Shown piece by piece: positions 18,174 through 26,728 of a stretch of 64,000 nt of DNA. Position numbers and translations under genes: made by a program. The stretch is from Arthrobacter sp. AZCC_0090 (GTDB taxonomy: Bacteria; Actinomycetota; Actinomycetes; Actinomycetales; Micrococcaceae). Positions within the stretch are counted from its first letter, which is position 1. Each line of letters starts with the position of its first letter. The DNA is taken from assembly GCF_014207375.1 (NCBI RefSeq), contig NZ_JACHEE010000006.1:62001-126000 (forward strand). Reading direction: 5' to 3'. The notes beneath the pieces are model-generated. The model made no database searches, had not been told where the DNA came from, and worked only from the letters and a program-made list of their open reading frames with translations.

Positions 18174-21100
18174 GTGGGTGTGAGCCTGGCCCGCCGGCTC
18201 ATCTCAGCCGGCTTCAGCGACCTTGAGAAGGGTGAACGGTTCCTTGCCGCCCGTGAACTCGACGGCATCGACCAAGACACGATCTTTGCCGGGCTGCACC
18301 TGAGCGCCAACCCGGACACCGCGCTCCAGTCGCTCGTCCGCCTGATTGAAAAGCACCCTTCACTCAAACAGCTCGCGGGGGAGCACCCGGATCGCAGCGA
18401 GCCGCTATATCGCCTGCTGGGGGCTTCCGAGGCCCTGGGGGAGTTCCTCATCAGGCATCCGGAGCATCTGGACGTCTTCGATGTCCGGGTCAGCCCTGAG
18501 CCGTTGTCTGCCGACGCCGGCGAGCTACGGATGAAACTCCTCCGTTCGGTCAAAGCGGACCCCAACTCTCCGAGGCCCGTTGCCGGAATGTCGGGACCAA
18601 GCGCATACGCCGCTCTTCGGACGGCCTATCGGCGGGGGCTGACCGAACTGGCCATCAAGGACCTCTGCGCCGCCAGCCCCCAGGACTTCATGCCCGCCGT
18701 CGGCGCCGAACTGGCCGACCTCGCCGGTGCCGCGATAGAGGCCGCCCTGGCGGTGGCCCGGGCGGAAGCAGCGGCGACGTTCGATGCTACCGATATTGCC
18801 GGCGTCGGGCTGGCTGTCATCGGTATGGGCAAATGCGGTGCCCGCGAGCTCAACTACATTTCCGACGTCGACGTGATCTACGTGATCGAGGCACCCGATC
18901 TTGAGGATGCCAAGGCCGCGACAATCGGTACGGCCCTGGCCGCAGGGATCTCGCGTGCCATTTCTTCCACAGGGTCCGAACCCGGATTGTGGGAGGTTGA
19001 TGCGAACCTGCGGCCTGAGGGGAAATCGGGTCCGCTGGTCAGGACGTTGCCCTCGCACTTGAGCTACTACGCGAAGTGGGCTGAAAGCTGGGAGTTCCAA
19101 GCGCTCCTTAAAGCCCGGACCATCGCTGGGGACAAGGAACTGGGCGAGCGTTACGAGCAAGCCGTCCAGCCGCTCGTGTGGGCCTCGGCCGGCAGGGAAG
19201 GCTTCGTGGAATCCGTGCAGGCGATGCGCCGCAGGGTCACCAACAACATTGCTCCCGCGGAAGAACAACGCCAGATCAAGCTGGGTCCCGGCGGCCTCCG
19301 CGACGTTGAGTTCACGGTGCAGCTCCTGCAACTCGTCCACGGAAAGTCCGATGAAACGCTCCGTTGCCGGGATACGACGTCGGCAATCTCCGCTCTGTCC
19401 GCAGGCGGCTACATTGGCCGCGTCGACGCCGCCGCTTTTGACGCCGCCTACCGCTATCTGCGGGTCCTTGAGCACCGGATCCAGCTGTTCCAGATGCGCC
19501 GTACCCACCTCATGCCCACCAGCCAGGACTCCCTGCGATTCCTCGCGAAGGCCGTCCTGGGGCCGTTTGCCACTGGCAGGCCACATCCTGACGCCCTGAT
19601 CGAAACCTGGCAGAAGACCAAGCGATCCGTCCGGGAACTGCACGATCGGATCTTCTACCGGCCCCTGCTCAATACTGCCGCAAAGCTGAGCAGCGAAGAC
19701 GCCAGGCTCACTCCGGAAGCTGCTCAGGGTCGGCTAGCAGCACTCGGCTACCGCGACCCGCAAGGGGCCATGCGCCATATTGAGGCCCTCACAGCCGGGG
19801 TCAGCCGACGCGCCGCTCTTCAGCGGCAGCTGCTTCCCATCCTTCTCGGCTGGCTCGCCGAAGGAGTAGACCCCGACGCCGGACTGCTCGCCTTCCGTCG
19901 TGTCAGCGAAGCCCTCGGAACCACCCATTGGTATCTCGGAATGCTCCGGGACTCACAGGCGGCAGCCGAGCGGCTTTGCCACGTGCTCTCCAACTCACGG
20001 CTGATCGCGGACCTCCTGGAAGTTTCCCCGGAATCCGTTGCCTGGCTCGGGGCCGACAAGGAACTCATGCCCCTGAGCTTCGAAGCCCAGTGGCAGGAAA
20101 TCCAATCCAAGATGTCACGCCATGCCGATCCCGAAAATGCCATGCGGCTCATCAGGCTCATCCGACGCCGGGAGATCCTCCGTATTGCCATCGCGGACAG
20201 CTCCGGCCTCCTCGAGCAGGATGCAGTGGGCACGGCATTGGCCGACGCCGACCGGGCAGCAGTTCTAGGCGCCCTGCACGTCGCTGAAGCTATCGTGGCC
20301 TCCGAGGGCCCCCTCAAAATGCAGGTCCTGGTGGTTGCCATGGGCAGGCAAGGCGGACGCGAGATCGGGTACGGCTCGGATGCAGACGTCATGTACGTTC
20401 ATCGCGCCCTTCCCGGGGCAGGTGAATCGGAAGCGCAGCAGCAGGCCCTCGCCATTGTGGGGCATATTTCCACCCTCCTGACCCAACCCCTTAAACCGGC
20501 CATCCTCGCCGAGCGTGTCCTAGCCGTTGACGCCGATCTTCGCCCCGAGGGGAAGAGCGGTGCCATGGTCCGTTCACTGGAGTCTTACGCGGAGTACTAC
20601 CGCCGGTGGTCCCTTATCTGGGAGGCGCAGGCGCTTCTGCGGGCCCAACCCATGGCTGGCAACGACGAATTGGCGGCAGAATTCCTCCGGCTCATCAACC
20701 CCATCCGCTACCCTAAGACACTCGCTGAAACGGATCTGCGGGAGATCCGACGGGTCAAGGCCCGCGTCGAGTCCGAGCGACTCCCCAGGGGGGCAGATCC
20801 GGCGAGGCACGTGAAACTCGGCAGGGGCGGACTGAGCGACGTCGAGTGGCTTGTGCAGTTGCTGCAGCTCCAACACGCGGGCGAACATCCGCAGCTCCGG
20901 ACCACCTCCACGCTGCAGGCGCTTGACGCCATTGAGTCGTTGGGCTTGATCGACAAGAGCGACGTCGTGTTGCTGCGCGAAGCGTGGAGGCTCGCGAGCC
21001 GTATCCGATCGGCAAATGTTATTTGCACCGGGCGCGCCTCTGACCTCTTGCCTGCCTCCCGGCGGGACCTGGAGGCAGTTGCCCGCTGGTGCGGCTACGC

Positions 21101-21191
21101 CCCCGGCCAAGCTGCAGTGTTCGAAGAGGACTACCTGCGCCTGAGCCGGCGGACCCGGGCGGTGTTTGAAAAGGATTTCTACGGCCAGTGA
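18174..21191 (+). CDS. glnE: Bifunctional glutamine synthetase adenylyltransferase/deadenylase
   Basis: GlnE (1005 residues) adds and removes AMP on the regulatory Tyr of GSI-beta enzymes according to nitrogen status. It contains two nucleotidyltransferase domains: the N-terminal deadenylylase with GMGKCGARELNYISDVDV near residue 220, and the C-terminal adenylyltransferase with GRQGGREIGYGSDADVMYV near 725. Each is followed by a helical GlnD-like domain. The start is GTG at 18174; a second GTG two codons on is also possible. The gene lies 3 bp after glnA2, but its likely target is glnA1, encoded convergently 1.4 kb downstream. Confidence 0.95.
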   Translation: MGVSLARRLISAGFSDLEKGERFLAARELDGIDQDTIFAGLHLSANPDTALQSLVRLIEKHPSLKQLAGEHPDRSEPLYRLLGASEALGEFLIRHPEHLDVFDVRVSPEPLSADAGELRMKLLRSVKADPNSPRPVAGMSGPSAYAALRTAYRRGLTELAIKDLCAASPQDFMPAVGAELADLAGAAIEAALAVARAEAAATFDATDIAGVGLAVIGMGKCGARELNYISDVDVIYVIEAPDLEDAKAATIGTALAAGISRAISSTGSEPGLWEVDANLRPEGKSGPLVRTLPSHLSYYAKWAESWEFQALLKARTIAGDKELGERYEQAVQPLVWASAGREGFVESVQAMRRRVTNNIAPAEEQRQIKLGPGGLRDVEFTVQLLQLVHGKSDETLRCRDTTSAISALSAGGYIGRVDAAAFDAAYRYLRVLEHRIQLFQMRRTHLMPTSQDSLRFLAKAVLGPFATGRPHPDALIETWQKTKRSVRELHDRIFYRPLLNTAAKLSSEDARLTPEAAQGRLAALGYRDPQGAMRHIEALTAGVSRRAALQRQLLPILLGWLAEGVDPDAGLLAFRRVSEALGTTHWYLGMLRDSQAAAERLCHVLSNSRLIADLLEVSPESVAWLGADKELMPLSFEAQWQEIQSKMSRHADPENAMRLIRLIRRREILRIAIADSSGLLEQDAVGTALADADRAAVLGALHVAEAIVASEGPLKMQVLVVAMGRQGGREIGYGSDADVMYVHRALPGAGESEAQQQALAIVGHISTLLTQPLKPAILAERVLAVDADLRPEGKSGAMVRSLESYAEYYRRWSLIWEAQALLRAQPMAGNDELAAEFLRLINPIRYPKTLAETDLREIRRVKARVESERLPRGADPARHVKLGRGGLSDVEWLVQLLQLQHAGEHPQLRTTSTLQALDAIESLGLIDKSDVVLLREAWRLASRIRSANVICTGRASDLLPASRRDLEAVARWCGYAPGQAAVFEEDYLRLSRRTRAVFEKDFYGQ

Positions 21192-21229
21192 TTTGCCGTT
21201 CGAGCCACAGGACGCAGCGCGTGGACAGC

Positions 21230-21235
21230 TAAGCT
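21230..21235 (+). promoter_or_regulatory. -10 element for leaderless GNAT gene
   Basis: TAAGCT is 6 nt before the ATG at 21242. The GAAGG in between is too close to the start to act as a Shine-Dalgarno. Confidence 0.45.
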
Positions 21236-21241
21236 CGAAGG

Positions 21242-21763
21242 ATGCTTGAAACGGTGTGGATCATTCCCTTGAAGAACCTCGACGACGATGCTCGCGCCAT
21301 CAAGCTCGGCGACGTCGCGGCTATGGAACTGGCAGCCGGGCAGGAGGACTTTGTCGGGGACCCTTTCACGATGATGCTCATGGGCTTGGAGGACGAAACC
21401 CGCCTGCCGTATGTGATCGAAGAGGCCGGTGCCGCCGTCGGAGTTTTCACGTTGCAGGCCGGTGCCGCGACCCTGGCAGGATGGCCTGACGACGATTCCG
21501 CCTGGCTCTTGCGGGGATTCCTGATCGACCGGCGGCACCAAGGGAAAGGCTTGGGTTCCCAGGCCGCCGCCGCCGCTGCCCGGGAAGGGCTGAAGCTGAC
21601 GGCGAGGCTGGGTGGCGGCCAGGCCGGCGTCGTACTCTCCGTCAATGAGCGCAATCCGGCAGCCCGCGCCGCCTACGAGAAAGCGGGCTTTATCGACAGC
21701 GGCAGGTACCTGGGTGGTTCCTCCGGTCCGCAATGGACGATGTACCGGGAGTTCAGCCGTTAG
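21242..21763 (+). CDS. GNAT family N-acetyltransferase
   Basis: This 173-residue protein has the GCN5-related fold. The acetyl-CoA pyrophosphate-binding motif is visible as RGFLIDRRHQGKGLGSQA near residues 90-107, preceded by beta-4 and followed by the VNERNPAARAAYEKAGF helix-strand segment typical of the family. The sequence resembles the branch related to spermidine or ribosomal-protein acetyltransferases, but the acceptor cannot be assigned. It follows glnE by 50 bp with its own predicted promoter, and ends 7 bp from a convergent small gene. Confidence 0.82.
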   Translation: MLETVWIIPLKNLDDDARAIKLGDVAAMELAAGQEDFVGDPFTMMLMGLEDETRLPYVIEEAGAAVGVFTLQAGAATLAGWPDDDSAWLLRGFLIDRRHQGKGLGSQAAAAAAREGLKLTARLGGGQAGVVLSVNERNPAARAAYEKAGFIDSGRYLGGSSGPQWTMYREFSR

Positions 21764-21770
21764 GCGGTAT

Positions 21771-22031
21771 CTAGGACTCGACGAGCGTCAGGATTGTCTC
21801 CGGGCGCACGCCGTCGAATTTCATGGCCTCGGCCGCAACTTCGGACTCCATCATTCGCTGGAATGTTTCCATGTCCGGGACTTCGACGATCAGTCCGACA
21901 CGGTTGGTTTTTGCCGGGTCTGCGAACGTTCGAACCGTAATGCCCATGGGTCCGAAGATTTCTTCACGTTTTGGTGAGCTGAGCCAGTGCTCCACGTCGT
22001 CGACCTCATGGAAGATCATCAAGGTTGTCAT
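21771..22031 (-). CDS. Small ferredoxin-like-fold hypothetical protein
   Basis: This 86-residue soluble protein starts at an ATG with GGAGG 7 nt upstream. The pattern TTLMIFHEVDDVEHWLSSPKREE, then RTFADPAKTNRVGLIVEVPDMETFQRMM, is a beta-alpha-beta-beta-alpha arrangement like dimeric alpha-beta barrel or YciI/ABM-type proteins, including the DMETFQRMMES stretch common in small stress or antibiotic-monooxygenase-like proteins. No catalytic residues can be named. It is monocistronic and convergent with the GNAT gene. Confidence 0.7.
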   Translation of the reverse strand: MTTLMIFHEVDDVEHWLSSPKREEIFGPMGITVRTFADPAKTNRVGLIVEVPDMETFQRMMESEVAAEAMKFDGVRPETILTLVES

Positions 22032-22165
22032 CGTATGCCTCCGCTTTCAGAAGTTGCGTCAGGAGCCGGAAGGGATGAGGACTCGCTTCTAAGCATCCTG
22101 ATCACGCTGAACGTACCACGGCGTCCACTGCGGCGACAGGCTTCCGCGGGTGCGGATTAGAATAA

Positions 22166-22177
22166 TAAGCATGCTTA
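22166..22177. promoter_or_regulatory. 12-bp perfect palindrome upstream of small membrane protein gene
   Basis: TAAGCATGCTTA lies 75 bp before the 22253 ATG and next to a -10-like TAGAAT (22158-22163), so it could be an operator at the transcription start. Confidence 0.3.
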
Positions 22178-22252
22178 CAGTAAGGTTGCTGAGGTTTGTA
22201 CAGCGATAAAGGCAATCATCAGAATGTTTACGACTGAAACGGAAGGTACATC

Positions 22253-22417
22253 ATGAATGTCATCCTCGGAATCGTCGCGGTCATCGCGATCGTTTTCTTT
22301 ATCATTGGCGGCACGGTAAAGGCCCTGGGGTTCCTTCTCTGGATCGCCCCGATACTGATCGTCTTGGCGATCGTCGTCTTCCTCTTCCGGTTGATTAGCG
22401 GGCGCCGGCGGGTGTAG
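22253..22417 (+). CDS. Small two-helix hydrophobic protein (54 residues)
   Basis: This short gene has an ATG start and GGAAGG 7-12 nt upstream. The product is almost entirely hydrophobic. TM1 covers about residues 2-22 (NVILGIVAVIAIVFFIIGG) and TM2 about 28-46, with a short KALGF turn and a basic C-terminus (SGRRRV) that should lie in the cytoplasm. Proteins of this kind are widespread in high-GC Gram-positives and often stress-induced, but no function is known. A strong bidirectional terminator follows. Confidence 0.75.
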   Translation: MNVILGIVAVIAIVFFIIGGTVKALGFLLWIAPILIVLAIVVFLFRLISGRRRV

Positions 22418-22458
22418 GGAAAATTGGGGGTCCGACCCCGGGAATTCGAGGCCTTTAC

Positions 22459-22498
22459 AAAAGGACGGCTGTGTCTTCGAAGACACAGCCGTCCTTTT
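22459..22498. terminator. Bidirectional terminator, 40-bp perfect palindrome
   Basis: A perfect palindrome is centred on TTCGAA, flanked by AAAA on the left and a run of six T on the right. It serves the small gene on the plus strand and could back up the glnA1 terminator on the minus strand. Confidence 0.9.
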
Positions 22499-22531
22499 TT
22501 GTGCGATTTTCGCCCCCCAGGAGTTAAACGG

Positions 22532-22567
22532 AGAAGGGGTCACGGGCGCTTGCCCATGACCCCTTCT
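22532..22567 (-). terminator. Terminator of glnA1
   Basis: An 11-bp stem (AGAAGGGGTCA and complement) is continued by a GGGC/GCCC inner stem. It lies 21 bp past the glnA1 stop. Confidence 0.75.
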
Positions 22568-22587
22568 TATGCTTCCTGCGGTGTTAC

Positions 22588-24012
22588 TTAGACGCCGTAG
22601 TAGAGCTCGAACTCGTACGGGTTCGGGCGCAGCGAAAGCGGACGGATCTCGTACTCGTACTTGTACTCGATCCAGGTGTCGATCAGGTCCTGGGTGAACA
22701 CGCCGCCGGCCTGCAGGAACTCGTTGTCCTCGCGCAGGGCCTCAAGTGCTTCCTCAAGGGAGCCTGGAGCCTTGGGGATGTCCTTGGCTTCCTCGGCAGG
22801 CAGTTCGTACAGGTCCTTGTCGATCGGAGCCGGGGGCTCGATGCGGTTGCGGATGCCGTCGATGCCAGCCATGAGCTGTGCAGCGAACGCCAGGTACGGG
22901 TTGGAGGCGGCGTCCGGAGCGCGGAACTCGATGCGCTTGGCCTTCGGGTTGGAGCCCGTGATCGGAATGCGGATACCGGCGGAGCGGTTGCCTTGCGAGT
23001 AGACCATGTTGACCGGAGCTTCGAAGCCCTTGACCAGTCGGCGGTAGGAGTTGACCGTCGGGTTGGTGAAGGCGAGCACAGCGGAGGAGTGCTTCAGCAG
23101 GCCGCCGATGTACCAGCGTGCGGTGTCGGAGAGGCCGGCGTAGCCCTTCTCGTCGTAGAACAGCGGGTCACCGTTGCTCCAGAGGGACTGGTGGCAGTGC
23201 ATACCCGAGCCGTTGTCACCGAAAATCGGCTTCGGCATGAAGGTGACGGACTTGCCGTACTCCCACGCGGTGTTCTTGATGACGTACTTGAACTTCTGCA
23301 GGTCGTCGGCAGCGTGCACCAGCGTGGTGAACTTGTAGTTGATCTCAGCCTGACCTGCGGCGCCGACTTCGTGGTGCGAGCGCTCGACTTCGAGGCCTGC
23401 TTCGTCCAGGGCGAGGCACATGGCGTCGCGGAGGTCGGCCTGGTGGTCAACCGGGGATACCGGGAAGTAGCCGCCCTTGAAGGGGGTCTTGTAACCGAGG
23501 TTTCCGCCTTCTTCTTCGCGGCTCGTGTTCCAAGGGGCTTCAATCGAGTCGACCTTGTAGAAGGAACCCTGCGGGGAGGATTCGAACTGAACGTTGTCGA
23601 AGACGTAGAACTCAGCTTCGGGAGCAAAGAATGCCGTGTCCGCAATGCCGGTGGAGGCAAGGTAGGCTTCGGCCTTTTCGGCAACGCCGCGCGGGTCGCG
23701 GTGGTACGGGTCTCCCGTGCGGGGGTTCACGATGGAGAAGTTCAGCGCGAGGGTCTTCTCGACGCGAAAGGCGTCGATGAAGGCCGTGGTGACGTCCGGG
23801 ATGAGCTGCATGTCGGACTCGGCGATGCCCTGGAAACCGCGGATGGAAGATCCGTCAAAGAGCTGACCGTTGACAAAGAAGTCAGCGTCGACGCTCTTCG
23901 CCGGCACATTGAAGTGCTGCTGGACGCCCGGAAGATCGGTGAAGCGGATATCGACGAACTTTACGTCTTCGTCTTTGATGAACTTGAGGACTTCGTCCGC
24001 AGTCTTGAACAT
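22588..24012 (-). CDS. glnA1: Type I glutamine synthetase GlnA1 (adenylylatable)
   Basis: This is the main assimilatory glutamine synthetase, a GSI-beta enzyme of 474 residues. Signatures are [17 protein letters not shown], the ATP-binding [18 protein letters not shown], and the glutamate-site [14 protein letters not shown]. The adenylylation site Tyr is in DLYELPAEE, so the enzyme should be controlled by GlnE. A four-element GlnR-type box lies 130-167 bp upstream of the start. The gene is convergent with the small membrane protein gene and divergent from the RDD gene. The layout matches M. tuberculosis glnA1-glnE-glnA2. Confidence 0.97.
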   Translation of the reverse strand: MFKTADEVLKFIKDEDVKFVDIRFTDLPGVQQHFNVPAKSVDADFFVNGQLFDGSSIRGFQGIAESDMQLIPDVTTAFIDAFRVEKTLALNFSIVNPRTGDPYHRDPRGVAEKAEAYLASTGIADTAFFAPEAEFYVFDNVQFESSPQGSFYKVDSIEAPWNTSREEEGGNLGYKTPFKGGYFPVSPVDHQADLRDAMCLALDEAGLEVERSHHEVGAAGQAEINYKFTTLVHAADDLQKFKYVIKNTAWEYGKSVTFMPKPIFGDNGSGMHCHQSLWSNGDPLFYDEKGYAGLSDTARWYIGGLLKHSSAVLAFTNPTVNSYRRLVKGFEAPVNMVYSQGNRSAGIRIPITGSNPKAKRIEFRAPDAASNPYLAFAAQLMAGIDGIRNRIEPPAPIDKDLYELPAEEAKDIPKAPGSLEEALEALREDNEFLQAGGVFTQDLIDTWIEYKYEYEIRPLSLRPNPYEFELYYGV

Positions 24013-24141
24013 CTATGCTCCTATCGCATAACAGGTAACAGGCCAACAGGGCCGTCTGATCCAGCGCAAACCGAAGGCAGGGAAACAAAAAAGTGTCCCT
24101 GCATCGGCGGCTAGCAACTTCTCCAACCCTAGGGAAAGGGG

Positions 24142-24179
24142 ATTTCCCAGCGGTGTCAGTATTGTTTCGTGCAGGTTAC
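24142..24179 (-). promoter_or_regulatory. GlnR-type operator upstream of glnA1
   Basis: Read on the minus strand the site is GTAAC-N6-GAAAC-N6-GACAC-N6-GAAAT, an exact 11-bp-period match to the a-b-a-b GlnR box (gTnAC-N6-GAAAC twice). The first pair is perfect and the second has one deviation per element. It is centred about 41 bp upstream of the start predicted from the -10 at 24126-24131, a position suited to activation. Confidence 0.75.
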
Positions 24180-24320
24180 AGAACTGCCTGCCGTGTAAAC
24201 GCTACTGGTCTACTGCAGTGCCAGTCTATGTCTTTCTTCCGTGTGTCTGTTTCCTTGTGAACACAGTGAACACTCCACCGGGCCCCACCGCCCGTCGTCG
24301 GGCATCCGATGGTGAAGCCG

Positions 24321-24326
24321 TAAGCT
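24321..24326 (+). promoter_or_regulatory. -10 element for leaderless RDD gene
   Basis: TAAGCT lies 6 nt before the GTG at 24333. No Shine-Dalgarno is present. Confidence 0.45.
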
Positions 24327-24332
24327 TGACGT

Positions 24333-24770
24333 GTGGTTGATCGAAAAGACATTGGTTCATGGCTCACAGGGCCGGATACGTCCGGAATCTCCAAGTACCC
24401 GGGAGAACGGCTCGGATTGCCCGTGTCCGGTCCCGGCTCCATCGCCCGGGCCGGCCGTCGCATCCTGGCGATCTGCATCGACTGGGTCATTGCCTTGGCG
24501 ATCAGCAACTTCGCCTTCGGTGGCAACCAGTGGGCAACGCTTGCAGTCTTTGCGGTGGAACAGATCCTTCTCATCGGCACGCTCGGCTACAGCATTGGAC
24601 ACCGTGTTGCGGGCATCCACGTGGTGCGCCTTGGTGGCGCGCCGGCAGGCCCGCTGGCCGCGTTGGTAAGGACCCTTCTGTTGTGCCTCGTGATTCCCGC
24701 GGTTGTCTTTGATCCCGACCAGCGTGGACTCCACGACAAAGCCATGAACACGATTCTCATCCGGATGTAA
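24333..24770 (+). CDS. RDD family membrane protein
   Basis: This 145-residue protein has the RDD domain. The conserved Arg/Asp pattern is visible in RAGRRILAICIDWVIALAI (about 39-57), followed by a second helix with GYSIGHRVAGIHV and a third near the C-terminus ending in DPDQRGLHDKAMNT. Three transmembrane segments fit the family. RDD proteins have been linked to ion or small-solute transport, but no substrate can be given. In mycobacteria an RDD protein occupies the same place beside glnA1. The GTG start is set by the TAAGCT hexamer; a large bidirectional terminator follows. Confidence 0.85.
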   Translation: MVDRKDIGSWLTGPDTSGISKYPGERLGLPVSGPGSIARAGRRILAICIDWVIALAISNFAFGGNQWATLAVFAVEQILLIGTLGYSIGHRVAGIHVVRLGGAPAGPLAALVRTLLLCLVIPAVVFDPDQRGLHDKAMNTILIRM

Positions 24771-24786
24771 CTTTTCCGCAGATAAG

Positions 24787-24849
24787 CAGACAAAAGAACC
24801 GCCCGGTTCCTGGATTATCCATCCAGGAACCGGGCGGTTCTTTTGTCTG
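24787..24849. terminator. Bidirectional terminator between RDD and DUF4191 genes
   Basis: Perfect 29-bp arms enclose a 5-nt loop, with AAAA and TTTT tracts near the ends of the stem. It sits between the two convergent stop codons. Confidence 0.92.
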
Positions 24850-24854
24850 TTGTC

Positions 24855-25619
24855 TTAGCGTCCGCGGGCTGCCTTGCGGTCCGGGCGAGCCTTGTACGGG
24901 TCGATGCCCTTCGGGATCGGCAGGCGGTTGCCGAGCGAAGAGATCCGCTTGCTGACGGCGTTGACCTCGACCTTGGTGAGCTCGTTCTTGTACTTGTTCA
25001 TGGTCTTTGCAATTTGGCTGATGGGCACCTGGCCCTCGCCACGGCCGCTTTCGATCACGTGGATCGTCACGTTCGGGAGAATGCGTGAGAGCTTCTTGCG
25101 CTCGGCGTCAGCCAGCGGCTTGACGCGGTGCGAAGGTCCTTCGGTCACCAGCACTACGCCGGGACGGCCGATGGCGCGGAAGACCGCGTCCTGGGTGCGG
25201 GGGTTGACCGCGACCGGCTGGTCTTCCGTGATCCAGCCGCGGCGCAGGGTTCCCAGAGCCGCACCTGAGGCTCCAGGCTGGTTCTCGATCTGCGCAAAGG
25301 CCGCCCGTTCCGCGCGGCGCGAGAGGATGAAGACAGCTGCCAGCAGGCCCAGGGGGATGCCGATGATCAGGCCCGTGACCCAATTGTTCAGGAGGAGACC
25401 CACGATGAGGCTGACAGCAACGACGCCGAGGAACGCCAGAAGCATGAGCCACACAACGATGGGGTCATTGCGGCGGGTCATCTTGAAGACCTCGCCGATC
25501 TGCTTCAGCTGGCTCGGCTTCTTGGCCTTGGCTTCCTTGGGCTTGCGGGAAAACAAGCCGCGCTTGGGAGCGTCGGCAGCCGATGTTGTCGAGTTGCTGG
25601 AATCAGGGGATTTCGCCAT
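24855..25619 (-). CDS. DUF4191 family membrane protein
   Basis: This 254-residue protein is of the actinobacterial DUF4191 family (M. tuberculosis Rv2219-like position). A basic N-terminal cytoplasmic segment (KRGLFSRKPKEAKAKKPSQLKQ) precedes two transmembrane helices at about 55-77 and 82-102. A soluble domain of about 150 residues follows (RTQDAVFRAIGRPGVVLVTEGP, then IHVIESGRGEGQVPI) and a basic tail. The function is unknown; conservation next to lipA suggests a core role. A -10-like TAGAAT lies 9 nt before the ATG, so the leader is very short. Confidence 0.85.
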   Translation of the reverse strand: MAKSPDSSNSTTSAADAPKRGLFSRKPKEAKAKKPSQLKQIGEVFKMTRRNDPIVVWLMLLAFLGVVAVSLIVGLLLNNWVTGLIIGIPLGLLAAVFILSRRAERAAFAQIENQPGASGAALGTLRRGWITEDQPVAVNPRTQDAVFRAIGRPGVVLVTEGPSHRVKPLADAERKKLSRILPNVTIHVIESGRGEGQVPISQIAKTMNKYKNELTKVEVNAVSKRISSLGNRLPIPKGIDPYKARPDRKAARGR

Positions 25620-25646
25620 AGTGCCTTAATTCTACGTGATTTATGC

Positions 25647-25688
25647 CAAAGGACCGGACGCCGGATTTGTCCGGGGTCCGGTCCTTTG
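25647..25688 (-). terminator. Terminator of lipBA
   Basis: A 13-bp stem (CAAAGGACCGGAC and complement) lies about 20 bp past the lipA stop and upstream of the DUF4191 gene. Confidence 0.75.
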
Positions 25689-25708
25689 ACCGTGCTTTTG
25701 CTGGAGTG

Positions 25709-26728
25709 CTAAGCGTGGTGTGCGAGGAGGGTGCTGGCTTCCTGGCGGGTGGTGCCGGAGTCCTGGATGCCCTCGGCGATGTGGGCCAGGTGGGCGGGGA
25801 TGTCGCGGCCCTTCTTGCGCATCGCGGTGGCCCAGAGGCGTCCGGCGCGGTAGGAGGAGCGGACCAGGGGGCCGGACATGACGCCGAGGAAGCCGATTTC
25901 CTCGGCCTCGTGCTGGAGGTCCACGAATTCCTGGGGTTTGACCCAGCGGTCCACGGGCAGGTGCCGTTCGGAGGGGCGCAGGTACTGGGTGATGGTGATC
26001 AGGTCGCAACCGGCGGCGTGCAGGTCGGTAAGGGCTTCGGAGATTTCGGCGCGGGTTTCGCCCATGCCCAGGATCAGGTTGGATTTGGTGACCATGCCCA
26101 GGTTCCGGCCCTGGGTGATGACGTCCAGGGAGCGGTCGTAGCGGAACGCCGGGCGGATGCGCTTGAAGATCCGGGGCACGGTCTCGACGTTGTGCGCGAA
26201 CACCTCCGGGGCGGAGTCGCAGATCGCGGTGATGTGTTCGGGTTTGCCGGAGAAGTCCGGGATGAGCAGTTCCACGCCGGTGCCGGGGTTCAGTTCGTGG
26301 ATCTTGCGGACGGTTTCGGCGTAGAGCCAGACGCCTTCGTCCTCCAGGTCGTCGCGGGCGACGCCGGTCACGGTGGCGTAGCGCAGGGCCATGGACTGGA
26401 CGGAGCGGGCGACCTTGGTGGGTTCGAACATGTCCACGGGGGAGGGTTTGCCGGTGTCGATCTGGCAGAAGTCGCAGCGTCGGGTGCATTCGGAGCCACC
26501 GATCAGGAAGGTCGCTTCCTTGTCTTCCCAGCACTCGAAGATGTTCGGGCAGCCGGCTTCCTCGCAGACGGTGTGCAGGCCTTCCTTTTTCACGAGGTTC
26601 TTCAGGCCCACGAATTCCGGGCCCATCTGGACCTTGGCCTTGATCCACTCGGGCTTGCGTTCGACCGGGACGGCTTTGTTGCGCTGTTCAACGCGCAGCA
26701 GCTTACGGCCTTCAGGTGCCAGGGTCAC
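25709..26728 (-). CDS. lipA: Lipoyl synthase
   Basis: LipA is a radical-SAM enzyme that inserts two sulfurs into the octanoyl chain on lipoyl domains. In 339 residues it carries both cluster motifs: the auxiliary-cluster [12 protein letters not shown] and the radical-[11 protein letters not shown]. The C-terminal RSSYRAGRL serine/arginine segment that binds the auxiliary cluster is present. The start is GTG, and GTGA overlaps the lipB stop by 4 nt, so the two are translationally coupled. Its substrates in this window include SucB, which has two lipoyl domains. Confidence 0.97.
   Translation of the reverse strand: MTLAPEGRKLLRVEQRNKAVPVERKPEWIKAKVQMGPEFVGLKNLVKKEGLHTVCEEAGCPNIFECWEDKEATFLIGGSECTRRCDFCQIDTGKPSPVDMFEPTKVARSVQSMALRYATVTGVARDDLEDEGVWLYAETVRKIHELNPGTGVELLIPDFSGKPEHITAICDSAPEVFAHNVETVPRIFKRIRPAFRYDRSLDVITQGRNLGMVTKSNLILGMGETRAEISEALTDLHAAGCDLITITQYLRPSERHLPVDRWVKPQEFVDLQHEAEEIGFLGVMSGPLVRSSYRAGRLWATAMRKKGRDIPAHLAHIAEGIQDSGTTRQEASTLLAHHA

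Larger units (their letters stand above)
24013..24332. other. 320-bp divergent intergenic region between glnA1 and RDD gene
   Basis: No coding sequence is seen. On the glnA1 side it holds a 7-bp stem hairpin (24077-24102, GCAGGGA with its complement, A-rich loop on the plus strand) that would lie in the glnA1 leader, a candidate -10 TAGGGT (24126-24131, minus strand) and the GlnR-type box at 24142-24179. The RDD-side promoter is at 24321-24326. The part from 24180 to 24320 shows nothing further that I can name. Confidence 0.7.

Noticed and set aside
25630..25639. Half of a BlaI-type dyad (TTCTACGTGA) upstream of the DUF4191 gene
   Set aside because: It is identical to the first ten bases of dyad A, but the second half-site GTAGAA is absent, so dimer binding is not expected. 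The shared bases are explained by a -10-like TAGAAT on the other strand.
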